From: Defluviitaleaceae bacterium | GTDB lineage: Bacteria > Bacillota > Clostridia > Lachnospirales > WQUN01 | Direction: 5' to 3' | Length of the DNA: 64,000 bases | NCBI GenBank assembly: GCA_009780185.1 | Contig: WRAN01000001.1 | Location: 1 to 64,000, forward strand | Shown: positions 34,199 to 44,400 of the stretch, piece by piece | How the letters are laid out: the number at the start of each line of letters is the position of its first letter | Position numbering within the stretch: position 1 is the first letter of the stretch | Translations under genes and position numbers: made by a program | The notes under the pieces: model-generated | Databases searched by the model: none | What the model saw: only the letters and a program-made list of their open reading frames with translations | What the model was told of the DNA's origin: nothing

Positions 34199-34295
34199 AT
34201 ACTCCGCACGTTTCAAGAAAGACTATAAGACAATAAAAAAGCGTGGTTACGATTTATCCTTCTCTTTTCCGCAAAACCTGTATCGCAATCCATAG
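34185..34295 (+). pseudogene. Truncated YafQ-type toxin
   Basis: ATG 34185 overlaps the antitoxin stop, the normal layout for the toxin. The first ~23 residues, MLTIRYSARFKKDYKTIKKR plus GYDL, match the start of YafQ-family mRNA interferases (normal length about 90). After Leu24 at 34256 the frame enters sequence that is the antisense of the ABC-2 permease end and stops at 34295 after 36 residues. The catalytic C-terminal His residues are absent, so it should be inactive. The break point coincides with the permease stop codon at 34254-34256. Confidence 0.75.
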
Positions 34296-35045
34296 CGCTA
34301 CAATTGTCACCACTATAGCCACAGCAATCTGGATACCCAAATAATTACCGGCTCCTACCCCAACAGACAACGATACCCCATGCCCCAGTAATCTACCAGG
34401 CGTAAACCGCCCAATCCATGGAATCAAATCAAGTGGAATAAAAAGAAAAAATGACACAAGCCCAAGCACCGCACTCATAGCGGTGCTTTTTGCTATAGCT
34501 GACCACATAATAGTGATACCAAGCATCATTATCATAAATACCCCAAAGGGTACAGCACCCAACAACACATGCCCAATATTCCCACCATACTCAAACAACA
34601 CCAATGTATATACATAAGTTATCAGCACTGTCACAACAAGGGCAAGGATAGAAACAGCCACAGCAACTGCATATTTGGCAACGACAAACACTGTAGGCGT
34701 GAGCCCTTTGGCCATCATCAGATCTATAGTACCAGAGCGCTTTTCTCTTAATATTGCCCCCATGTAAATCATAACAAACGCAAGCATTCCCATTGAAGTA
34801 AGGTTAGAATAAAGCTGGACATAACTGTCCGTCCATACAGGGTCGGGAATCTCCATCATAAGCCCTGCTCCGCCTTCGATACTTAAAGCCCAATCCATAA
34901 TCTCGCCCATAAAGCGGGCAGTCAGCACACTAAGCAAGGCAAGAAAAATAAACACACAAGCCAGTGCAAATATATTTTTAGAACGCAGGTTTTCCGTAAT
35001 CTCCTTACCCGCAAATGTACACCACTTACTTACCGATAACTTCAT
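34254..35045 (-). CDS. ABC-2 type transporter permease
   Basis: 263 residues from ATG 35045, with GGAGGA 8 nt upstream inside the ATPase gene; the two genes overlap by 20 nt. Six hydrophobic helices, first at about 30-50 (IFALACVFIFLALLSVL). The AILREKRSGTIDLMMAKGLTPTVFVVAKY segment (split here as REKRSGTIDLMMAKG) is the coupling-helix region typical of NosY/CcmB-like ABC-2 permeases. With the ATPase it forms an exporter of unknown cargo. The C terminus (VLRKREG) is intact despite the rearrangement at its 3' edge. Confidence 0.85.
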   Translation of the reverse strand: MKLSVSKWCTFAGKEITENLRSKNIFALACVFIFLALLSVLTARFMGEIMDWALSIEGGAGLMMEIPDPVWTDSYVQLYSNLTSMGMLAFVMIYMGAILREKRSGTIDLMMAKGLTPTVFVVAKYAVAVAVSILALVVTVLITYVYTLVLFEYGGNIGHVLLGAVPFGVFMIMMLGITIMWSAIAKSTAMSAVLGLVSFFLFIPLDLIPWIGRFTPGRLLGHGVSLSVGVGAGNYLGIQIAVAIVVTIVALWIAIQVLRKREG

Positions 35046-35946
35046 AGAAAATATCCTCCAAATGCGGCGTGTGAGCGCCAAAGTATTCCATCGCCAGACT
35101 ATGGGTTTGTAGTAATGCCGTCACATGGTGACTCAGTTCCTGCATATTACCGGATGTAGAATGGAGTAAAAGCTCCAAAGGATTAGCCTGATTATCCGCG
35201 GTAAAATGCTGGGCCGTGTGAGACTTAAAAGTAGCCGCGTCCTGAGGCGTATAGAACCGTATTTTTGCACTGCCTTGTGAATGGCGCTCCTTAAGATTAG
35301 CCATATAGTCATGTGCCAGGATTTTTCCTTTTTCAATAATAAGTATATAGTCGCATAGGTTTTCTACGTCTGCCAGTATATGAGTGGAGAAAATCACCGT
35401 CGTATTTTTGAAAGACTGGATTATATCCACTACATCGCGCCTACCTATAGGGTCTAAGGCAGACACAGGCTCGTCCATGAAAATAACAGGAGGGCTGTTA
35501 ATCATGGCCTGGGCAATACCCAAACGCTGTTTCATTCCACGGGAGTAACCGTTTATACGAGTGCGCGTTCTGTCTAAACCTACCTGCTTTAATAGCTCTT
35601 TAACCCTTGCTTTACGCTGGGGTGTGGGCATATGACATAGCTTACCGCATAAATCTAAAAACTCGGCTCCGGTCATATATCCGTAGAAACTAGGGACATC
35701 AGGTAGATATCCAAAAGGCATCTGTACCTGGGTACCAAACGATTGCTCTTGTCCCATTATACTGATACTGCCATTGGTTGGGCGCTTTAGACCCACCAGC
35801 ATCTTTAATGTTGTGGTCTTACCGGCACCATTTTTTCCTAAGAAACCACAGCATACCCCTTCCGGTATGGCAAGGTTTACATCGTCTACTGCCAGGGCAG
35901 TTTTGTAGCGCTTTGTAAGACCCTGGGTTTTTACTGCATATTTCAT
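35026..35946 (-). CDS. ABC transporter ATP-binding protein
   Basis: 306 residues. Walker A GKNGAGKTT (about 36-44), Q-loop region FGYLPDVPSFYGYMT, signature YSRGMKQRLGIAQA, Walker B VIFMDEPVSALDP and the switch His in STHILADVE. The C-terminal ~85 residues are a regulatory extension. It starts within the stop of the upstream PLDc_N gene (TAATG). Forms an export complex with the overlapping permease. Confidence 0.92.
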   Translation of the reverse strand: MKYAVKTQGLTKRYKTALAVDDVNLAIPEGVCCGFLGKNGAGKTTTLKMLVGLKRPTNGSISIMGQEQSFGTQVQMPFGYLPDVPSFYGYMTGAEFLDLCGKLCHMPTPQRKARVKELLKQVGLDRTRTRINGYSRGMKQRLGIAQAMINSPPVIFMDEPVSALDPIGRRDVVDIIQSFKNTTVIFSTHILADVENLCDYILIIEKGKILAHDYMANLKERHSQGSAKIRFYTPQDAATFKSHTAQHFTADNQANPLELLLHSTSGNMQELSHHVTALLQTHSLAMEYFGAHTPHLEDIFYEVIGK

Positions 35947-36185
35947 TAATTCTCCATCTCCTTATTATCTTCAATTTCAGCGACTCGCTCATCTAGTTTG
36001 TTTGACCCTATTGCAAAATAGATTATCGGCCCAATTGGGTTTGCCAATAACGAAAGCAAAAGCCATATAAGCTTATCATTCCCAGGAACGGGTTTTCGGG
36101 CTATGCTTACAATTGCCGCAATCTGCAAAACCAATGTGATAACAATAAGGGGTGACAGCACAAGTAATAATGTAGTAATATCCAT
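35946..36185 (-). CDS. PLDc_N-domain small membrane protein
   Basis: 79 residues, two transmembrane helices joined by a basic loop: LLLVLSPLIVITLVLQIAAIVSIARKPVPG, then DKLIWLLLSLLANPIGPIIYFAIG (each longer than shown by few residues). The second helix with N-P-I-G-P-I-I-Y-F matches the PLDc_N family, normally found at the start of cardiolipin synthases but also alone beside ABC transporters and regulators. GGAGG precedes the ATG. Its job may be anchoring or inhibition; not known. Confidence 0.8.
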   Translation of the reverse strand: MDITTLLLVLSPLIVITLVLQIAAIVSIARKPVPGNDKLIWLLLSLLANPIGPIIYFAIGSNKLDERVAEIEDNKEMEN

Positions 36186-36195
36186 TATATACCTC

Positions 36196-37377
36196 CTATT
36201 GCCCTATTTCGGGCGTTTTATTACCAACCAAGCATAAAAAACCTTTGTCGGTATCATCAAAACCATATCTTAACTTAGCGGTTAAACTCATAAAGCGAGG
36301 ATCACTATGAAGGATTTCAAAGGCCGGGTTATCAATCACTCCATTTACGATACTTTGCATAATGGTTTTTTCATCTCGTGGAGTTTCTGCTATACCAAAA
36401 GGCAAATCATTATTGGAAACGGTTACAAGGTCGAAGAAGTCGTCTCGGTTCATTGTCAGAGGGAATATATCACCTGTTGCTATTTCTGTATACTTTTCAA
36501 GCATCTTAATGGCTTTGTCTATAGAACCATGTGCCGCGTAGCCGATAGCGGCTGATAAATAGAAAGGAATGATTCCCACGGGTATTAGATTATCAGCCTT
36601 CCATATATCAATAGTCGCAACAGTTCGCGTTACAATCTCATGAAAATAAACCTTGTTATCTGTATTTATATCCATATACGCAGGAATTACGCCAATTACG
36701 CAGAAAATATTATCATAGATACTATTCTGCAGTTCTGTTTTAGCTTCCTCTACCTTACCGTCCATCAAATACGCCTGGGAAAGCAACACTTCATTGGTTG
36801 CGGGAACTAGCTTTCTTGTGTCTTTAAAGATGCTTATTACCTCTTTCGGATTGCCCAGCAGCAACTCGCATGTAGCCAGCATGTGTAGAGTTATATGTCT
36901 AAGCTCCGGGTCTTGACTTTGTGCTCTTACTCGCAGGAACAGTTCCTTGGCTTCTTTTACTATTCTGGTTTTGTCATTATCATCTAAACCAGTGATAGTA
37001 TAGTATCCGTAATTCAAATAGAGTATGCCCATCTGTAACAATAACGGGAAACAGGAGTAGTATTTTTTTACAATATCTCGGCAGCGAGTCATAACTTCTT
37101 CAAAAGGTTTGGATGTAAACTCTAGTGATAGTTCTTTGTATAGCTTACGAATATCATCCTCAGCCATTTGAGGTTCATAACCCATTAGCTCGTCAATACT
37201 GATATTGAAGTATGCCGCCAACTGGGGTAATAATGTAATATCCGGGTAACTCTGACCTGTTTCCCACTTTGATACAGATGCCTTAGTCACTCCAATAAAC
37301 TGGGCTAACTGGTCTTGTGTAATGCCTTTTTCACGCCGCTTTACAATAATAGTGCGAGATAGGTTTATTTGATCCAT
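36196..37377 (-). CDS. XRE-family regulator with C-terminal helical repeats
   Basis: 393 residues. The N-terminal helix-turn-helix (residues 5-65) has ITQDQLAQFIGVTKASVSKWE and DITLLPQLAAYFNISIDEL. The rest is an all-helical TPR-like solenoid (EAKELFLRVRAQSQ, TLHMLATCELLLGNPKEVIS, AIKMLEKYTEIATG), as in regulators that sense peptides or adjacent transport. First gene of the XRE-PLDc_N-ABC operon, 10 nt before the next start. GGAGG lies 13 nt upstream, with a two-codon frame (ATG AAT TAA) between, an unusual leader shared with the gene at 52433. Confidence 0.88.
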   Translation of the reverse strand: MDQINLSRTIIVKRREKGITQDQLAQFIGVTKASVSKWETGQSYPDITLLPQLAAYFNISIDELMGYEPQMAEDDIRKLYKELSLEFTSKPFEEVMTRCRDIVKKYYSCFPLLLQMGILYLNYGYYTITGLDDNDKTRIVKEAKELFLRVRAQSQDPELRHITLHMLATCELLLGNPKEVISIFKDTRKLVPATNEVLLSQAYLMDGKVEEAKTELQNSIYDNIFCVIGVIPAYMDINTDNKVYFHEIVTRTVATIDIWKADNLIPVGIIPFYLSAAIGYAAHGSIDKAIKMLEKYTEIATGDIFPLTMNRDDFFDLVTVSNNDLPFGIAETPRDEKTIMQSIVNGVIDNPAFEILHSDPRFMSLTAKLRYGFDDTDKGFLCLVGNKTPEIGQ

Positions 37378-37379
37378 GT

Positions 37380-37398
37380 TTTAATTCATGCCTCCTTC
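37380..37398 (-). promoter_or_regulatory. Shared ribosome-site leader with a two-codon frame
   Basis: Reading on the minus strand GAAGGAGGCATGAATTAAA, identical over 19 nt to the leader at 52436-52454. The ribosome site is followed at once by ATG AAT TAA, and the true start comes 5 nt after that stop. Confidence 0.5.
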
Positions 37399-37404
37399 AG
37401 TGAG

Positions 37405-37469
37405 ATTATATGGCACTGATATAGTTACAACAATAGATTAAAAGTTGATTTTGGTTGAATTAATCAACT
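37405..37469 (-). promoter_or_regulatory. Promoter of the XRE operon with upstream inverted repeat
   Basis: On the minus strand TTGTTG (complement of 37428-37433) and TATAAT (complement of 37405-37410), spacer 17 nt. AGTTGATT at 37443-37450 is repeated inverted as AATCAACT at 37462-37469 just upstream of the -35, a candidate operator for the XRE protein. Confidence 0.55.
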
Positions 37470-37533
37470 ACTGCGAAACAAATGAAGAGCGGACTCCCCC
37501 AAGCCAAAAATCCCGAATACTTAGATTTTGCAT

Positions 37534-37565
37534 CTTAGTGCAACTTAGTTGCACCTTAGTTGCAC
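37534..37565. promoter_or_regulatory. 11-bp tandem repeats upstream of the LytTR promoter
   Basis: CTTAGTGCAA (37534-37543) is followed by two exact copies of CTTAGTTGCAC (37544-37554, 37555-37565). The 11-bp period places the units on one face of the helix and they end 5 bp before the -35 hexamer, the usual position of an activator site. Candidate binding site for the LytTR protein encoded next. Confidence 0.6.
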
Positions 37566-37570
37566 TAATC

Positions 37571-37598
37571 TTGATTTGTACAAAAGCAACTTTATAAT
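37571..37598 (+). promoter_or_regulatory. Promoter of the LytTR-DUF3021-adhesin operon
   Basis: TTGATT at 37571-37576 and TATAAT at 37593-37598, spacer 16 nt; a second TATAAT occurs at 37605. It lies 37 nt before the start of the LytTR gene. Confidence 0.55.
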
Positions 37599-37634
37599 TT
37601 TGAGTATAATCATCCAAATAAGTAGGTGAGATTG

Positions 37635-38078
37635 ATGATTGTTAAGCTGGAACAGGATTTAACAATAGAAGAAGTTGAAATCAGAATCAAATATGCCGCA
37701 ATGAACAAGGATGTAGAGCGCATTGTAGCTGCCTTGGAAGCTATTAACACCAGAATAAAATGCACCCTTGAGGGCCGTGAAAAGTTTATAATTGTTTCAG
37801 ATATTTATTACTTTGAAAGTGTAGACAAGATGACTTTTGTTTATTGCGAACGAGAGGTATATAGAACGGAGCTTCGCCTTTACCAACTTGTGAAAGATTT
37901 GGCGCACTTAGGGTTTGTCCAAATAAGCAAATCCTGTGTTCTAAACATAAATATGCTTGACTCAATCACCCCCTTACTAAACAGTCGGATGGAAGCAACT
38001 CTAAAAAATTCTGAAAGATTATTTGTAACAAGAAAATACCTTGAAAATATAAGACAGGCATTGCAGGAGGAAATGTAG
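37635..38078 (+). CDS. LytTR-domain transcription regulator without receiver
   Basis: 147 residues from ATG 37635; AGGTGAG overlaps the earlier GTG at 37626. N-terminal ~45 residues are a short helical segment, then a LytTR DNA-binding domain (DIYYFESVDKMTFVYCE, GFVQISKSCVLNIN, LFVTRKYLENI). This is the short LytTR class that pairs with a DUF3021 membrane protein, which is encoded 2 nt downstream; in characterised pairs the membrane partner restrains the regulator and the pair controls its own operon. The phased repeats at 37534-37565 are the likely site. Confidence 0.9.
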   Translation: MIVKLEQDLTIEEVEIRIKYAAMNKDVERIVAALEAINTRIKCTLEGREKFIIVSDIYYFESVDKMTFVYCEREVYRTELRLYQLVKDLAHLGFVQISKSCVLNINMLDSITPLLNSRMEATLKNSERLFVTRKYLENIRQALQEEM

Positions 38079-38080
38079 AC

Positions 38081-38491
38081 ATGAAGAGAACTATCACTAA
38101 TATTATGACTACAACCGGGCTTGCTGTTGTCGCACTGGGGATTATTGTTAGGTTTATGCTCCCTGGTTATGACCTTTATTTTACTAAAGTCGTTTTGCAA
38201 ACCTTTGCCGCCAATGTTGTGATTCATACAGGATTTATTATAACGCGCAAATTTGAGAGTAAGTATCTGGCATTAGAAGTCTTTTTAGATATCACATACA
38301 CAACTACTGTATTAATAGCCTTTGGAATGATATTCGATTGGTTTGAAGTCACACCCATATGGGTATTGGTAATAATGGCTGTGATAATAAACTTAATTGT
38401 CTTTTTCCTAAACATGGCACGTATCCGAGAAAACGCAAACATAATCAATAAATTGCTAAAAAGTAGAGATAAAAACGGAAGGAGTAAATAA
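38081..38491 (+). CDS. DUF3021-family membrane protein
   Basis: 136 residues with four hydrophobic helices (TGLAVVALGIIVRFMLPG; VVLQTFAANVVIHTGFII; YTTTVLIAFGMIF; VLVIMAVIINLIVFFL). This is the usual partner of the short LytTR regulators and a probable membrane antagonist of the upstream protein. GGAGG lies within the end of the LytTR gene. The next gene starts immediately after its stop codon, so regulator, antagonist and giant surface protein form one transcription unit. Confidence 0.85.
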   Translation: MKRTITNIMTTTGLAVVALGIIVRFMLPGYDLYFTKVVLQTFAANVVIHTGFIITRKFESKYLALEVFLDITYTTTVLIAFGMIFDWFEVTPIWVLVIMAVIINLIVFFLNMARIRENANIINKLLKSRDKNGRSK

Positions 38492-41400
38492 ATGAACTAC
38501 AAAGATCGTGGGCCTAAAAAGGCAAACTATAGGGCTCGTGGGCCTGTAAAGTCATCAAATGTAAACAACAAAGTCATGGTGCGAGTATTACTGATGCTTA
38601 CTAGCTTGTTTGTTGTGGTTGGGATAGCCATATTTGCATATGACAACGATTCAGACCCATACGGATTTATAGATGATAATGGGCCGGTGTATACATACAT
38701 AAATGAGTATAACTACGAGGATGAAAACAACGGCGACCAAGACAATCATTATCATGATGAAGGCTATCTAGGGCAAGCTCCAGAATATGAGGATGGCTCG
38801 TTTTATGCCCACGAGTCTTATAGTAGAGATGATCATACTTACTACGATTTGCCTTATAATGCAGATGAGGAATATGATTACCATGGCGGTTATATAGGTT
38901 ACGCGCCAAGCTACATTGGTATCCAGCCTAGTCAAATTGTGGGAACGGTTACGCCATATGCAAATAACCCCGTTACAACCCATGATGGTCTTGTTGCCGC
39001 GATTGCTGCCGCACCTGCAAATGCAGCAGCAGATGAATTCTTCCTAATAGAGATTGGGCATAATCTGGCTACTCCTGCTTTCCAAGGGTTTCACTTGACA
39101 GCTGGAATCACAATCGGTACCCCAGCAGGACGATCAGGCCTCAATATTATTTTAACTACCTATGGAACGAATGTTGCCCCAGGTGACAACTCTGCTTTTG
39201 GTACAGGTGCAACTGCACTCGAATTACGCCAAAACAGTGGTGCACGCCACTTTACACTCACTAACGGTGCTCGTTTGATGTTGGTGAATATTGCTATTGA
39301 TGGGCGCACCTCGACTGGAACTCGCCCATCAGGGACTGGAACCCATGGCGGAATTGTAGTCAATAACGGTACATTAGTGATGCAAACAAATAGCACAATC
39401 GCAAATAACCGCTCATCCACAGATGGTGGAGGAGTGCATGTAGACGGTGCCAGTGCAAGGTTTTATATGTTTGCAGGTACAATAGGCGGTGCTCACTCAA
39501 GCCCAACCCATGCTGATGATGGGCATGGGAATACCATCCGTCATCCTGCTTCGGTTACTTATGTGATAAATCAAGGTGCCGCAGCCGCAGCCGCAAATAC
39601 ATGGGTCACCAATGTAGGCCCAATGCTAATTGATCGCAATCATGCAACCCGTGCAGGTGGTGGTGTGGCGGTAAGTGGCGGCGGAACATTTATAATGAAT
39701 GATGGCATGATAATAGGCAATTCTGGCCGAGGTAATATAGGGGGAACCGGTGTATGGACCTCTGCCTGGTCTGCAGGCGGAGTAGCTGTTATCGGCACAA
39801 ACTCTAGTGTCCATATGCATGGCGGATATATTCGCGGTAATTGGAGCGGACAAAATGCCGGCGGTGTGTTAGTAAGGAACTCTTCTTTATCAGGAAATGT
39901 CGCGAACGGCCCAAGTTTTCATTTGCACGGCGGAAGCATTGAGTATAACCGCTCATCACGTGCCGACACCGGCGGAACCGGTGGTGGCGGTGGTGTAACC
40001 CTTAGTCACGGCGCTCACTTTTATATGCATGGCGGGTTTATTCGTAATAACTTTGCAGTTACCACCGGCGGTGGCGTACGTATGAGAGACGGTTCCACTA
40101 TGACAATGACCGGCGGTTCGATCATAGAAAATAACGGTGGCGGCGGCGCCACAACAACCTCCTTTAGCGGCGGCGGCGGTATCTTTATGGAATCATTGGC
40201 TCGTGGTACAGGTGACACAATAACGCTTTATATGTACGGCGGCCGGATATCGTATAACACCTCAAGAGATACCAGAACCGGAACCGCAACCATCGGTGGA
40301 CAGGCGGTGCCGGTTGCAGGCGGCGGCGGAATCTTTCTTCGCGGCGGTGATCTTTATTTCCGCGGGCCAAATCCCAAATATATTGAAGGCAATACATCCG
40401 GTACACATGGTGGCGGCATTATATGGGTACAAACCGGGTTTATGCATGTGCAAGATAACACAGGGCTGGTAAGCATATCCGGCAACCATGCCGGTTATAC
40501 CTATAACATAGGCGCGGTTAGTGCCGCGTCACCCGGTATGCAGCTAGGTCGCGATGGCGGCGGGGTATATGTACAAGGTCACGGGTTCTTGGGTGTCAAT
40601 TTCACCATTGACAACAACTCCGCAACTGGAGACGGCGGCGGTATTTACACCAGAAGCCATGTAACTCTTGACGGCGGCAGTGTCAACGGTAATCTTGCCG
40701 GAGGTATGTTCGCTGGCGTGAGAACAAATGGAACGGCCCGGCCTGGGCAAGCAATAACCCCTATTGTTGGCCTCGGCGGAGGTATCCAAATTGATGGTGC
40801 TGGGTCATTTACCGCGACAGGGAATGCCACTGATTTAGTTACTCTAGACGGTAACTCTGCCGGGCTAAACGGCGGTGGCGTTAATATCGGCGGCGCCGGC
40901 GCTGTAAGCTTTACAAGAACCAGTATAAGCGATAATACAGTGCGAAGCGCTACAGGCAATGGCGGCGGTATCAATATTACAGGCGCTGGGGCGATTACAG
41001 CAACGGATTCTTATGTAGACGGTAATGATACCGGTCAACATGGCGGCGGCATTAATGCCGGTGGTACCGGTACCGTAACAATTACCAGAACCAGCATAAG
41101 TGACAATATAATCAGAAATACCGGAGACGGTAGCGGCATCCGCAACATGGGAGCTGTTATGACAGCAACAGATTCCCAAATAAATGAAAATATCGGCGCA
41201 CAGCGAGGCGGTGGGGTATTTATAGCTGGTGGAACACTGACCATAAACGACACCACCGTAGACGGCAATGATGCTGCGCTAAGCGGCGGCGGGGTATATA
41301 TGGGCTCCAGCAACGCTACATTTACCATGAATGGTATTGACAGTAGCATCAGTGGCAACACGGCCTACGGCGACCACCTAACCCAAGGCGGCGGCGGGGT

Positions 41401-44400
41401 GTTTATTGAAGGTGCCACCGGCGGCAATGCCGCGGCCAATGTACTCTCTCCTACATTTGTAATGAATAATGGGGTTATCTACAACAATACAGCTATAAGA
41501 GGCGGAGGCGTATTCATAAGAGGAGCACACCGTACCGCGGGGGCCGGCTTGTCATTTGGCGGCACATTTACAATGAACAATGGCTATATCAGAGGCAACC
41601 GAGCCATCGGCGGAACCGGTGCCAACCCAGGCGGCGACGGTGGCGGCGTATTTATGGACGGTGCTATCCGAGAAAACGCAGGACCGGCACAAACTACCGG
41701 TATCGCACATGGTTCCAGATTTAATATGTACAATGGAGTTATAGAGAACAATACAGCCGTAAGAAACGGCGGCGGAGTATTTTTGGATAGAGGACAGGGT
41801 GCTCCTAGCACCAGCCTTGGTGCGAACTGGGCTCGTGGATCTGAGTTTGTTATGAATTACGGTTCTATCCGAGGAAATACTGCCGGTTACGGTGCCGGTA
41901 ACTATGGCGATGGAGGAGGCGTGTTTATACATGGCAGCACCCTATATACTAACCATCAGATTAATGTTGACTCCGTTTCCAGGTTTAATCTAAATGGCGG
42001 AAATATACACAATAACACTGCAACCAATGGCGGTGGCGTGTTTATACAAGGCGGTCGCCGTGAAGGCACAGCCACTACACATAATACGGGCACTTTCGAG
42101 GCCCTAGGCGGTCGGCTTACCATTGCTGGCGGCCATGTACACGGTAACACCGCAACCCAAAATGGCGGCGGCGTATTCTTGGGCGGAGGTCACCGAGTAG
42201 GCAGCGGAAACGGTGGCTATGCCAATGGCGGCGCGTTTCATATGACTAGCGGATCTATCAATAATAATAATGCCGTAAATGGTGGAGGCATATATGCAGG
42301 AGGTGCGCTAGACGAAAGCTCCGGTGACAGGATTGCACGCAGCGCAGACTTTAACGTAATGGGCGGCAGCATCGTTGGCAATACCGCCCAAGAAAAGGGC
42401 GGCGGTGTTTATCTCTCCGGTAATACCCTTCCGGCTAACACCACCCAATCTCCCCTTGCGCCGCGGTTTAACCTTAACTTTGGCGGCCCAGGGACTATCG
42501 CCCATAACACAGCCAATAAAGGCGGCGGCGTTTATGTTGGTGGCGGTTACCGCACCAATGATGGTACCCTAGGCGCCGGCGGAGTAATTCATGGTGCAGA
42601 GCTTGTAATAAGCGGTACTGGAGTTATTGGCCCTGGCAACCACGCGTATGAATATGGTGGCGGTGTGTATGTAGCCGGCGGTGTCCGTGACGGCGGGGCC
42701 GGAGGCGGTGCAACCGGAGGTATCCTACGTTTTGGCGGTAGCGGAATGGTACAAGGCAATACATCTGACGGTCATGGCGGTGGCGTGGCTTTACGCCCTG
42801 GTCGTGATATTGGTACCGGTATTGGTATTGCACACAGCCATCCCGGCGCACTTCTTTCTATGAGGGGCGGCCATATTTTAGGTAATATAGCTGAATATGA
42901 CGGTGGAGGCCTGTGGATACCCAATATAGACAATATTTATACTGTCGTACCTTTTGTTAGTGATGTTGTATACACCACTCCCCTTGTAACACAACCCAAT
43001 GATATACGTAACAACCGAAGATTAACCGGTGCCAACATAAGCGACAACACAGCTACCAATGGCTATGGCGGTGGTATATGGCTGGGACGCGGCCTAGATC
43101 TATATCTAAATGGCTGCAATGTTGTCTCCAACACTGCTGGGCGTTATGGCGGAAGTGTGTTTTTACATGCTGGTATAATAGGCGGCCATGGAGCTAATAC
43201 ATTAACCATGTTGGGCGGATATTTAAGCGGCAGCGCAATGAGAGGCGGCGGTGTGTATATACAAGGCGGCATGGGAGATGTCCCTGGCGCAATATTTAAT
43301 ATGAACAATAATGCCGCTATTCCGGCTGCCGGTGGCGCTCCTGCAATTGCGGCAGGTTCCCCTACAATCGGCAACCCTGCTGGCTCAACCCTAGCCCGTG
43401 GCACAGCCAGTATAAATGGTGGCGGCGTATATATTCAGGGCGGAAATAATGCTACCAATGCGGGTAGATTCAATATGCACAGCGGAGCGATTGGAGCCGT
43501 TTATCCAGACGGTACCAACCGTGGTAATATAGCCCTCCAAGATGGGGGCGGCCTGTTTATTGGTCCCGCCCGTAGTCTAGGGGCACAAGCAGCAGTATTT
43601 AACACACCAGGTACAACTGCCCGAAGCTTTGTTGGCAATGATGCAGGACAAAGAGGCGGCGGTATATTTATATCAGATGATATTAACTTGATCCTTCATG
43701 CTAATACAATCATTAACAATAACCGTGCGCGTTATGGTGGCGGTGCTTGGGTTTCCCCTGATGCTTCTATGACATTGCAAACTGGTGGCACCAGTTCAAT
43801 CAATTTTAATCGTGCCTATTATGGCGGTGGAGTATGGGTCGCGCCAGATGCCGAACTTACCTTGGAAACCGGAATCGCTGTCCGTGGTAATACCGCATTA
43901 AACGATGGCGGCGGGGTGTTTGTAGCCGGTGGCCAGGCGGCCACATCTGATGGCGGAACATTCACAATGACCGGTGGCATTATAGGAGGCGCGGCCCAAA
44001 ATGAAGCCAATACCGCCCAAAGAGGTGGTGGCGTTTTTGTTGAGCGCGGCAGCGCAGCAAATCATGGTCAGGCTATGCTTACAAACGGAGAAATTAGAGG
44101 CAATCGTGCCGTATATGGCGGCGGAGTGTATGTAGACGGCGGTGCGTTTACTATGGTCGGCGGCACTATTCACCATAATATAGCCGGCAATAACGATGAC
44201 ATTACTAATATAATTATCGGCGATGGCGGCGGCGTATGGATAGCAAACCACGGATACCTCTATGCAAGCAATGTTAATTTCAACAATAACAGAGCCATAG
44301 GTACTATAGTTGACGATCTACCAGTCGGCGGCATGGGTGGCGCTATATTCACAATGCGACACGAATACCGCGATCCAATGACCCGTGTAACCCCTGATTG

